Origin: Actinomycetota bacterium
Lineage (GTDB): Bacteria; Actinomycetota; UBA4738
Length of the DNA: 5,298 nucleotides
Reading direction: 5' to 3'
Assembly: GCA_005888465.1 (NCBI GenBank)
Contig: VAYJ01000097.1
Location: 12,750-18,047 of the forward strand
A program made the position numbers and the translations under genes. Position 1 is the stretch's first letter; each line of letters opens with the position of its first letter. The notes under the pieces were generated by a model. It was not told the origin of the DNA and ran no database searches. It saw nothing but the letters and a program-made list of their open reading frames with translations. Below, piece by piece: positions 1 through 5,298 of the stretch.

Positions 1-1107
1 AAGCGCCATCTGCGGCTGCGCGAGCCGGGGTGGCGGCGTGGGCTGGTGATCAACGGGTTGGGCGCCTTCACCACGCTCATCGTGACCGGGATCATCGCCG
101 TCGAGAAGTTCACCCACGGCGCGTGGGTCGTTGTCGTGTTCGTCCCGCTGCTCGTGTTCGTCCTCACCCGGGTGAACAAGGCCTACGGACACGAGGAGCA
201 GGACCTCGAGGCCGGACTGGACACGATCCAGCGACCTCTTCCACAGCGCCACGTCGCCCTGGTGCTGGTCGACCGGCTCGACGAGAAGACGCTGCACGCG
301 CTCCAGTACGCGTTCACGATCCGGCCCGAGGACATCCGGGCGGTGCACCTCGCGACCGATCCTCAGGAGGCGACGGCGCTCCGCCAGGCCTGGCGCGAAT
401 CGCAGATCGAGGTCCACCTGGAGGTGATCCCGTGCCCGGACGGCAAGCGGGGCGAGTGCCTCGGGCGATTTGCGCGCGGCTGCGCCTCTTCCGAAGTCCA
501 GCTCACCCTCATCGTGCCCGGGCCCGCGCATCCCTCCTTCTGGCAGCGCCTGCGCGCCGGCCGAAGCTGGTCCGGCCTGGTCTCGCCGCTCCGCGACTTG
601 GAGAACCTAAGCGTCGTCGTGGTGCGCGAGCACGGCGGTGCCGGCCATACGAGCTCGAGCGGACGGATCCGCGTATCACCCCGCATCCATCACGTGGCGA
701 TCATCCTGGTGGACCAAGTCGACCGGAGCGTCCTGAAGGCCATCCGCTACGCTCGAGCGATCGAGGCGTCCGACATCCGGGCACTCCACGCAGCCGTCGA
801 CCCACATCGCGCCGAGCACCTGGCCGAGCAGTGGGGTGAAGTCGGTCACATCCTTGGCGTTCCCCTGGACGTCGAGGAGTGCTTCGACCGGAACATCGCG
901 CGGACCGTGACCGAGTATGTCCACCGCGAGGAGGCGCCCGACGTCGAGGTGACGGTCGTCCTGCCGCGACGCGAGTATCCGCGGGCACTGCAGCGGCTGC
1001 TGCACGACCACACGAGCCGGGCGATCACTCGGTCGCTCGCGTCCGAGCCGCACGTCGACGTCGTAGTCGTCCCCTACCGGGTGGGGTCCGCCCCCTCCCT
1101 GCGCTAG
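1..1107 (+). CDS. APC-superfamily permease, C-terminal part (KimA-like K+ importer candidate), 5' end outside window
   Basis: The reading frame is open from base 1, so the GTG at 46 is internal and most of the membrane domain lies upstream of the window. The visible 368 residues begin with a REPGWRRG loop, then two hydrophobic helices (about residues 17-34 and 41-58) separated by KFTHGAW, the usual end of the 12-helix APC fold in actinobacterial permeases. A long soluble cytoplasmic region follows (about 80-360), made of two USP-like alpha/beta domains that are copies of each other (about 84-210 and 231-360). The second ends in a typical VVVVPY strand. Such permeases are often annotated as amino acid transporters. 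KimA, a characterised K+/H+ symporter in this superfamily, also has a soluble C-terminal domain, and the two following TrkA-type genes favour potassium as substrate; this is inference. The substrate-binding helices are not visible. It is probably cotranscribed with the genes downstream. Confidence 0.85.
   Translation, partial: KRHLRLREPGWRRGLVINGLGAFTTLIVTGIIAVEKFTHGAWVVVVFVPLLVFVLTRVNKAYGHEEQDLEAGLDTIQRPLPQRHVALVLVDRLDEKTLHALQYAFTIRPEDIRAVHLATDPQEATALRQAWRESQIEVHLEVIPCPDGKRGECLGRFARGCASSEVQLTLIVPGPAHPSFWQRLRAGRSWSGLVSPLRDLENLSVVVVREHGGAGHTSSSGRIRVSPRIHHVAIILVDQVDRSVLKAIRYARAIEASDIRALHAAVDPHRAEHLAEQWGEVGHILGVPLDVEECFDRNIARTVTEYVHREEAPDVEVTVVLPRREYPRALQRLLHDHTSRAITRSLASEPHVDVVVVPYRVGSAPSLR
250..393 (+). 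repeat. Protein-level repeat copy A (USP-like domain core of the permease)
   Basis: Visible codons 84-131 of the permease align without gaps to codons 231-278, a constant offset of 147 codons. By eye, 23 of 48 residues are identical. Shared landmarks are HVA, LVD, YA, DIRA, H, DP and a terminal W. The duplication is visible at protein level, not as a DNA repeat, so it is old. Confidence 0.8.
691..834 (+). repeat. Protein-level repeat copy B (USP-like domain core of the permease)
   Basis: This is the partner of the copy at 250-393. It keeps the same landmarks (HVA, LVD, YA, DIRALH, DP, W). Its downstream half, with an LLHDHTS segment and a VVVVPY strand, resembles the single C-terminal domain I recall from related permeases. 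Copy A has diverged in that half (SFWQRLRAG, VVVVREH). Confidence 0.8.
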
Positions 1108-1110
1108 TCT
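1105..1110 (+). promoter_or_regulatory. Possible -10 element for a leaderless trkA transcript
   Basis: TAGTCT fits the actinobacterial TANNNT -10 pattern, lies 8 bases before the GTG start at 1119, and includes the permease stop codon TAG. No Shine-Dalgarno sequence precedes that start, as expected for a leaderless message. No convincing -35 hexamer is visible about 17 bases upstream, so this may be chance. Read-through from the permease gene is the alternative. Confidence 0.25.
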
Positions 1111-1118
1111 TTCCCGCC

Positions 1119-1775
1119 GTGCACATCGTGATCATGGGGTGCGGGCGGGTCGGCGCGGCCCTGACAGTCCAGCTCGCCAAGGGCGGCCACTCGGTCACCA
1201 TCATCGACAAGCGCCACGACGCCTTCGACAAGCTCCCACCGGGATTCGAGGCTCGCCAGATCGTCGGCCTGGGCTTCGACCGGGAGGTGCTGGAGGAGGC
1301 CGGCATCAAGGAGGCGGGGGCGTTCGTCGCCGTCTCCAACGGCGACAACTCGAACATCGTCTCCGCTCGAATCGCCCGCGAGCACTATCACGTGCCGAAG
1401 GTCATCGCCCGGATCTACGACCCCCGCCGTGCCGAGATCTACGAGCGGCTGAACATCCCGACGGTCGCGTCGGTCAGGTGGGCCGCCCAGCAGATCCAGT
1501 TCCTCCTCTTCCACGGCAAGGACGAGCTGAAGGAGAGCTTCGCCGGCGGTGCGCTGCTCCACCTCCAGCGAGACGTCCCCGACCACCTCGTCGGCAAGGC
1601 CGTCTCCTCCGTGGAAGCCGACGGCGCCGTGCGCGTGATCGGGGTCGACCGCGGCGGGAGCGGCTTCATCCCGGTGGCCTCCAGCACGTTCCAAGAGGGG
1701 GACATCGCGCACATGGTCGTCGCGCGCGTCTCCCTCGACAAGCTGGACGTCCTCATGCAGCCGGCGGCGGACTGA
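1119..1775 (+). CDS. trkA: TrkA-family potassium transport regulator, single RCK unit (CeoB-like)
   Basis: A 218-residue cytoplasmic protein of the RCK/KTN type, which binds nucleotides and gates or regulates K+ transport proteins. The N-terminal Rossmann domain (about 1-125) has the glycine motif G7-C-G9-R-V-G12 and an acidic residue, D30, at the end of the second strand, where the family contacts the ribose of NAD(H) or adenine nucleotides. A linker with QIQFLLF (about 125-132) leads to a shorter RCK_C domain (about 140-215) ending in the EGDIAHMVV strand region. The GTG at 1119 is chosen because it begins the first beta strand (HIVIM); the ATG at 1134 would remove that strand, and longer starts would run into the permease gene. 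It lies 11 bases after the permease stop and overlaps the next gene by one base. Length and order match ceoB of mycobacteria as I recall it. No TrkH/KtrB partner is in view. Confidence 0.92.
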   Translation: MHIVIMGCGRVGAALTVQLAKGGHSVTIIDKRHDAFDKLPPGFEARQIVGLGFDREVLEEAGIKEAGAFVAVSNGDNSNIVSARIAREHYHVPKVIARIYDPRRAEIYERLNIPTVASVRWAAQQIQFLLFHGKDELKESFAGGALLHLQRDVPDHLVGKAVSSVEADGAVRVIGVDRGGSGFIPVASSTFQEGDIAHMVVARVSLDKLDVLMQPAAD

Positions 1776-1777
1776 TG
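1773..1777 (+). other. TGATG stop-start overlap between the two trkA genes
   Basis: The stop TGA (1773-1775) and the next ATG (1775-1777) share one base. No strong Shine-Dalgarno sequence precedes the ATG, so translation of the second gene is probably coupled to the first by ribosome re-initiation, which would favour equal amounts of the two proteins. Confidence 0.7.
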
Positions 1778-2437
1778 AAGGTCGTCGTCGCAGGAGCCGG
1801 CAACATGGGGCGCCACTTGGCGCTCGACCTTTCCCAGCGCGGGCACGAGGTGACGCTCATCGAGCAGGAGACCGCGCCTGCCGCTCGAGCGCGACAGGAC
1901 CTGCCCCAGAGCGTTCGCGTGCTTCTCGGAGACGCGTGCGAGCCGTACGTGCTCGAGGAGGCGCAGCTCGGTCAGGCCGACGTCATCGTCGCCGCGACCG
2001 GGGACGACGAGGACAACCTGGTCGTATCGCTCCTCGCGAAGCAGGAGTTCGCGGTGCCGCGCGTGCTCGCCCGCGTGAACCATCCCGAGAACGAATGGAT
2101 GTTCACCGAGCAGTGGGGGGTGGATACGGCGGTGAGCCCGCCCCACATCCTCACCGCGCTCGTCGAGGAGGCCGTGAGCGTCGGGGACATCGTGCGGCTC
2201 CTGAAGCTGCAGCGCGGGAAGGTGACGCTCGTCGAGCTCACCCTGCAGGAAGGATCGGAGGTCGTCGGCCGGCCGATGTACGAGCTGCGCCTGCCTCTCG
2301 ACTCCGCGATCGTGGCGATCGTTCGGGCCGACCACGTCGTCATCCCGCAGCCGGAGACCGTGCTCGCGGCCGGCGACGAGGTGATGGCTATCGCGACGCC
2401 CGAGGTCGAGGAGGATCTCCGCCGAGCCCTGGAGTGA
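1775..2437 (+). CDS. trkA: TrkA-family potassium transport regulator, second RCK unit (CeoC-like)
   Basis: A 220-residue RCK protein and a diverged paralogue of the preceding gene. The Rossmann domain (about 1-125) carries G7-A-G9-N-M-G12 with E30 as the ribose-contacting acidic position (D30 in the partner). A helical linker with SPPHILTALVEEA (about 121-134) is followed by a full RCK_C domain (about 140-218), with VVGRPMYELRLP and an AGDEVMAIA strand typical of the family. The ATG at 1775 fits the first strand (KVVVAGAG) directly. E. coli TrkA carries two RCK units in one polypeptide; here they are two translationally coupled genes, so the proteins likely assemble as a mixed RCK ring or as separate sensors. 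RCK_C domains in some relatives bind c-di-AMP, but I cannot tell from sequence whether this one does. The TGA stop lies three bases from the opposing gene's stop. Confidence 0.92.
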   Translation: MKVVVAGAGNMGRHLALDLSQRGHEVTLIEQETAPAARARQDLPQSVRVLLGDACEPYVLEEAQLGQADVIVAATGDDEDNLVVSLLAKQEFAVPRVLARVNHPENEWMFTEQWGVDTAVSPPHILTALVEEAVSVGDIVRLLKLQRGKVTLVELTLQEGSEVVGRPMYELRLPLDSAIVAIVRADHVVIPQPETVLAAGDEVMAIATPEVEEDLRRALE

Positions 2438-2440
2438 TGC
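2438..2440. other. Three-base convergent junction
   Basis: The plus-strand TGA (2435-2437) and the minus-strand TAG (2441-2443) are separated by TGC only. I see no strong GC hairpin with a T-run on either side; the best nearby stem is five base pairs (CTCGC at 2471-2475 with GCGAG at 2485-2489). Transcripts from both sides therefore probably overlap at their 3' ends. Confidence 0.75.
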
Positions 2441-3889
2441 CTACGACGGGGCCGGAGAGGGGCTGAACGACTCGCTCGGCGTCGGCGAGGGCAGGGGCTC
2501 GGGCTGGACGAGATGCCGCACGAACGAGATGCTCCCCGTCTCGGGCGACTGCGTCACCACGTCGTAGCCGACGAGCACCGGCGAAGGGCCGGGCTGGAAG
2601 TGGAGGATCTCCGCCGACAGTGGCACGCCGCCCGTCAGCGTGAACGCATTGGCCCCAGCCCCGCCCGTGCTGCCGATCCGAAGGAACAAGGTGCCGTCCA
2701 CGTCACGCGCAGACTGCGCGTGGAAGTGCCCGGAGACGACCAGCGGGACCTTGCCGGCCACGGCCTCGGCCATCCGGTCGTCGTGGACGGCGACGATGTC
2801 GGGTGGGCGCGGAAGGACGCTGATCTCCGTAGCAACCACGGCCCCGGCCGCCCGCACAGCCACCGCGAACTGCTCATCGCTCAGGATGGAGTTCTTGTCC
2901 GGAGTGAACTCGGGATCCCCGAGGCCGTAGACGGTGATCCCGTCGATCTCCCTCGTCGCTCCGTCGAGCACGATCGCGTTCGGGATCCGCTGCATCTCCT
3001 CCTGTAGGGCATGGGAGTCGTGGTTGCCGCGCACGAACACATACGGCACGCGGAACTCGGGGATCGCGTCCAGGATCAGCGCCTCAGGGGGCAGGCCGAA
3101 CGAGGTGAGGTCACCGGTGTCCAGGACGAACCCCACGTCGAACGCTGCGGCCAGGCGCTGGGCGTACTCGATCCCGAGGGGCGAATCGTGGATGTCGGAG
3201 ATGTGGAGCACACGAATCTCATTCGGCGCGCCGATGGGCGTCGCCGGGATGGAGGCGTAGACGCGCGCGGCTCCGGTGACGACGGCCCCTAGCTCCTCGC
3301 GGAACGCCTCCAGCCGATCCGCGGCGGTCCGTACCGGCCCGATGAGCTGTTGCGCCAGCACCAGGGACCCCGAGAACGCCGGGCGCTGGAAGGCGCTCAC
3401 CTGATACGTCATCCGGGTCGCGAGCTCGCTCCCGCCGGTCGCGACCAGGGCGGCGGTGAGCGCCACCGCGATCAACCGCCAGCGTGTGCGATAGACGAGG
3501 GCCGCGAGGACGAGGGCCCCGAGGAGCCCCACGCCGAGCGCGCGAAGCGCGATCGTGACGAGCCGCGAGGTGAGCCCTTGTTGCATCGAGGTGACCACCG
3601 CATCCACGCCCCCGCTGCGAACGAGGTCAGACAGCTGGCCGACCCGGACGCTCTGCAGGCTGAACGTGAGTCGGAGCGGCGCGATGTGGGTGGCCGCCGT
3701 CAGATGGCCGAGCGGCGGCAGGGCGACCTCGGTCAGGCCCGATCCGAACTGGACGCCCGCGCGCACCTCGAACGGGCCAGCGGTGACGTTGCTGCGGCCG
3801 GCCACGGCCAGCCCCAGCCATGCGCCCACGACGCCGACGGTCGTCGCGAGCACGAACACCAGGATGCGGGCGGCCCTGTCTCGATTCAC
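2441..3889 (-). CDS. Membrane-anchored metallophosphoesterase, catalytic domain probably extracytoplasmic
   Basis: A 482-residue protein with a complete calcineurin-like metal site in the C-terminal half: D232-x-H234, G259-D260, G288-N289-H290-D291, H369, and G387-H388-x-H390. These residues bind two metal ions and hydrolyse phosphate esters; the substrate is unknown. The N-terminal part has a hydrophobic helix at about 8-30, a beta-rich stretch with GLTEVALPPLGHL (about 38-105), and helices at about 115-133 and 139-152. Arginines before the first helix and at 134, 136 and 138 favour N-in topology, placing both the 31-112 segment and the catalytic domain (about 223-460) outside the membrane. 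The C-terminus is a Pro/Ser-rich tail (about 463-482). The GTG at 3889 is chosen because it overlaps the upstream stop as GTGA and directly precedes the basic N-region and first helix; the open frame further upstream is a shadow of the OB-fold gene. The overall plan resembles membrane metallophosphoesterases I recall from actinobacteria. Confidence 0.9.
   Translation of the reverse strand: MNRDRAARILVFVLATTVGVVGAWLGLAVAGRSNVTAGPFEVRAGVQFGSGLTEVALPPLGHLTAATHIAPLRLTFSLQSVRVGQLSDLVRSGGVDAVVTSMQQGLTSRLVTIALRALGVGLLGALVLAALVYRTRWRLIAVALTAALVATGGSELATRMTYQVSAFQRPAFSGSLVLAQQLIGPVRTAADRLEAFREELGAVVTGAARVYASIPATPIGAPNEIRVLHISDIHDSPLGIEYAQRLAAAFDVGFVLDTGDLTSFGLPPEALILDAIPEFRVPYVFVRGNHDSHALQEEMQRIPNAIVLDGATREIDGITVYGLGDPEFTPDKNSILSDEQFAVAVRAAGAVVATEISVLPRPPDIVAVHDDRMAEAVAGKVPLVVSGHFHAQSARDVDGTLFLRIGSTGGAGANAFTLTGGVPLSAEILHFQPGPSPVLVGYDVVTQSPETGSISFVRHLVQPEPLPSPTPSESFSPSPAPS
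3886..3889 (-). other. GTGA overlap coupling the OB-fold and phosphoesterase genes
   Basis: On the minus strand the GTG start of the phosphoesterase and the TGA stop of the OB-fold gene share bases. No Shine-Dalgarno sequence is evident before the GTG, which suggests coupled translation of the pair. Confidence 0.7.
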
Positions 3890-4242
3890 GCGAACTCGAA
3901 CGTCGGGTTCACCACCTTGCGCATACCCTGCTCGAGGCCGAGCACGCCTTCGATCTTCAGCCTCGAGCCGAGCGCCAGGCCGCGGATCGCCCGGCGGCCC
4001 AGCCACCGCGCCACCACCTCGCCGGTGCCGTCGGAGAGGACCACCTCGAGCGCCTCGAACCCTTCGACCGGCCGCACGGTGATCCGTCTCACCATGCCGG
4101 CGAGCGACACGCGGGAGCGGGGTGCAGCTTCGTCGATCCGAACGGTGCCGGGGACGGTGGCCGCCCACGTGCGCAGCTCCGCAGCGAGCCGTTCCTCGTC
4201 TCCCTCAGTCAACCTCCCGAGGAAACGACGAAGCCCGCTCAC
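3886..4242 (-). CDS. Small OB-fold nucleic-acid-binding protein
   Basis: A 118-residue protein. An amphipathic charged N-terminus (about 1-28, FLGRLTEGDEERLAAEL) is followed by a single OB-fold (about 44-118). The OB-fold shows the family pattern of a strand with LAGMVRRITVRP, then SDGTGEVVARWLGRR (about 70-84), a glycine turn (GLALGSRLKIEG, 88-99), and a closing strand around NPTFEF (112-117). It resembles the tRNA-anticodon-type OB group. Stand-alone actinobacterial proteins of this kind, such as Rv2694c near ceoBC in M. tuberculosis as I recall, have no established function to my knowledge. The GTG at 4242 is the start that keeps the whole N-terminal helix; it lies 10 bases after the pyrophosphatase stop without a clear Shine-Dalgarno sequence. 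Cotranscription with hppA and with the phosphoesterase is likely from spacing. Binding to nucleic acid is a fold-based inference. Confidence 0.85.
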   Translation of the reverse strand: MSGLRRFLGRLTEGDEERLAAELRTWAATVPGTVRIDEAAPRSRVSLAGMVRRITVRPVEGFEALEVVLSDGTGEVVARWLGRRAIRGLALGSRLKIEGVLGLEQGMRKVVNPTFEFA

Positions 4243-4252
4243 GCCCGGCCGC

Positions 4253-5298
4253 TCAGTTGGCGCGGGCCGACGTGGACGGCTCGGACCCGGAGGCGAAGAT
4301 CTCGACCCGCCGGGACTTCGAGTACCAGATCATCACCCCGAGCACAGCCGCGGCACCAACGGACACCACGATCCGAACTGCGAGGTGTCCGCCGCCGGAT
4401 GTCCCGTACTTGACCACGAGCGGGGCGACCAGGAGGGCAACGAGGTTCATCACCTTGATCAACGGGTTGAGCGCCGGGCCGGCGGTGTCCTTGAAGGGAT
4501 CCCCGACCGTGTCTCCGATCACCGTGGCCTTGTGCGGCTCGGAGCCCTTGCCGCCGTACTTTCCCTCTTCGACGAGCTTCTTCGCGTTGTCCCACGCCCC
4601 CCCCGCGTTCGAGAGCATGACGGCCAGAAGCTGCCCCGTGAGGATCGCGCCGGCGAGGAACGCGCCCAGCGCCTCCGCCTTGAGGAAGAATCCCACGATG
4701 ATCGGGGACAGGACTGCCAGCAGCCCGGGGGTCATGAGTTCGCGGAGTGACGTCTTCGTGCAGATGTCCACCACGCGCCCGTACTCTGGCAGCTCGGTGC
4801 CCTCCATGATCCCCGGATGCTCGCGGAACTGGTTTCGGACCTCGACCACCACTTGGGACGCCGCCCGGCCGACCGCGCGGATCGCGAGCGACGCGAAGAG
4901 GAACGGGACCGCTCCGCCGATCAGCAACCCGACCAAGACGTCCGGGTGGTCGATCCGGATGCCCAGGAAGTGGTACCCCGCGCCCTCCAGGGCCACCTCG
5001 AACGATCCGAACAGCGACGTGGCGGCCAGGACCGCCGTAGCGATGGCCATCCCCTTGGTGATGGCCTTCGTCGTGTTCCCGACGGCATCGAGTCCGGTCA
5101 TGATCTCGTCCGCGCGCTCCCCGAGCCCTCCGGACATCTCGGCGATCCCGTGGGCGTTGTCCGAGACGGGCCCGTACGTGTCCATCGAGACGATGACCCC
5201 GACGGTCGTGAGCATCCCCATGCCAGCCAGGGCAACGAAGTACAGGCGCTCCGCCGTCGTGTTCCCCAGGTAGAAGGCGCCGACGATGGTCGCCCCCA
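4253..5298 (-). CDS. hppA: K+-independent membrane proton-pumping pyrophosphatase, C-terminal half (5' end outside window)
   Basis: This integral membrane enzyme hydrolyses cytoplasmic pyrophosphate and uses the energy to pump protons across the membrane. The frame is open to the window edge; the visible 347 residues are roughly the C-terminal half of a family usually near 700 residues or more, so the ATG at 5221 is internal. Diagnostic segments, in visible-residue numbering, are DTYGPVSDNAHGIAEM (39-54), DAVGNTTKAITKG (70-82), GGAWDNAKK (232-240) and GDTVGDPFKDTAGPALN (261-277). The aspartates and lysine of the last segment (D262, D266, K269, D270) belong to the Mg-pyrophosphate site. K77 and T80 stand at the positions that separate K+-independent enzymes (Lys, Thr) from K+-dependent ones (Ala at the first), so this should be an H+ pump not needing K+. 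Several hydrophobic helices are visible, and the tail after about 327 is polar. The N-terminal catalytic residues cannot be checked here. Confidence 0.96.
   Translation of the reverse strand, partial: GATIVGAFYLGNTTAERLYFVALAGMGMLTTVGVIVSMDTYGPVSDNAHGIAEMSGGLGERADEIMTGLDAVGNTTKAITKGMAIATAVLAATSLFGSFEVALEGAGYHFLGIRIDHPDVLVGLLIGGAVPFLFASLAIRAVGRAASQVVVEVRNQFREHPGIMEGTELPEYGRVVDICTKTSLRELMTPGLLAVLSPIIVGFFLKAEALGAFLAGAILTGQLLAVMLSNAGGAWDNAKKLVEEGKYGGKGSEPHKATVIGDTVGDPFKDTAGPALNPLIKVMNLVALLVAPLVVKYGTSGGGHLAVRIVVSVGAAAVLGVMIWYSKSRRVEIFASGSEPSTSARAN

Noticed and set aside
30..839. Second plus-strand frame over the permease gene
   Set aside because: Its translation is Arg/Pro/Gly-rich noise, while the overlapping frame gives transmembrane helices and a repeated domain.
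879..1118. Upstream extension of the first trkA gene into the permease coding region
   Set aside because: The extra residues are Arg/Ala-rich and precede the first strand of the Rossmann fold; homologues begin at about the GTG at 1119.
1139..1774. Upstream extension of the second trkA gene across the first
   Set aside because: The extension is low-complexity shadow sequence; the ATG at 1775 begins the Rossmann fold exactly.
1439..2335. Minus-strand open frame (298 codons) across both trkA genes
   Set aside because: It spans the junction of two clear RCK genes, and its product has no recognisable domain; it is an antisense shadow.
2471..2489. CTCGC/GCGAG inverted repeat considered as a terminator
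   Set aside because: The stem is only five base pairs with a nine-base loop and no T-run, and it lies inside the phosphoesterase coding sequence.
3890..4168. Upstream extension of the phosphoesterase inside the OB-fold gene
   Set aside because: It is Arg/Gly-rich shadow sequence. The GTG at 3889 gives the basic N-region plus helix and a GTGA overlap.
3350..4750. Long plus-strand open frame (466 codons) opposite the phosphoesterase, OB-fold and hppA genes
   Set aside because: It crosses three well-supported minus-strand genes, has a low-complexity Arg/Gly/Pro/His-rich product and no recognisable domain. Long antisense frames are expected in GC-rich coding DNA.
4122..5273. Plus-strand open frame (383 codons) opposite hppA
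   Set aside because: The opposite strand encodes unmistakable pyrophosphatase motifs; this product is Ser/Thr/Pro/Arg-rich with no family features.

Overview
This is a GC-rich, almost gapless window with GTG starts at three of the four visible gene starts. The gene content and order look actinobacterial. From memory, the order permease, TrkA-like protein, TrkA-like protein, and a nearby opposing OB-fold gene matches the Rv2690c-ceoB-ceoC-...-Rv2694c neighbourhood of Mycobacterium tuberculosis. The differences from that layout suggest another, possibly uncultured, actinomycetote lineage. I cannot assign genus or species from the sequence alone.

Left half (plus strand, 1-2437): the 3' part of an APC-superfamily permease, cut by the window edge, is followed after 11 bases by two single-RCK TrkA-type regulators that overlap by one base (TGATG). 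The permease ends in a long soluble region built from two copies of a USP-like domain. A KimA-like potassium importer is a plausible identity. No TrkH/KtrB channel subunit is visible, so the RCK pair's closest candidate partner in the window is the permease.

Right half (minus strand, 5298-2441): read in its own direction, this is the C-terminal half of a membrane proton-pumping pyrophosphatase (hppA, with the K+-independent signature), then 10 bases later a small OB-fold protein, then with a 4-base overlap (GTGA) a membrane-anchored metallophosphoesterase whose catalytic domain is predicted to lie outside the cytoplasm. The two gene groups converge tail to tail with only three bases between stop codons.

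How they may fit together: the plus-strand genes look like a potassium or cation homeostasis unit (transporter plus nucleotide-sensing regulators). The minus-strand group contains an ion-pumping pyrophosphatase with two accessory genes of unknown partnership. Shared function across the two strands is inference only. There are no tRNAs, rRNAs, CRISPR arrays, insertion sequences or non-coding stretches above 300 bases; nearly every base is coding.
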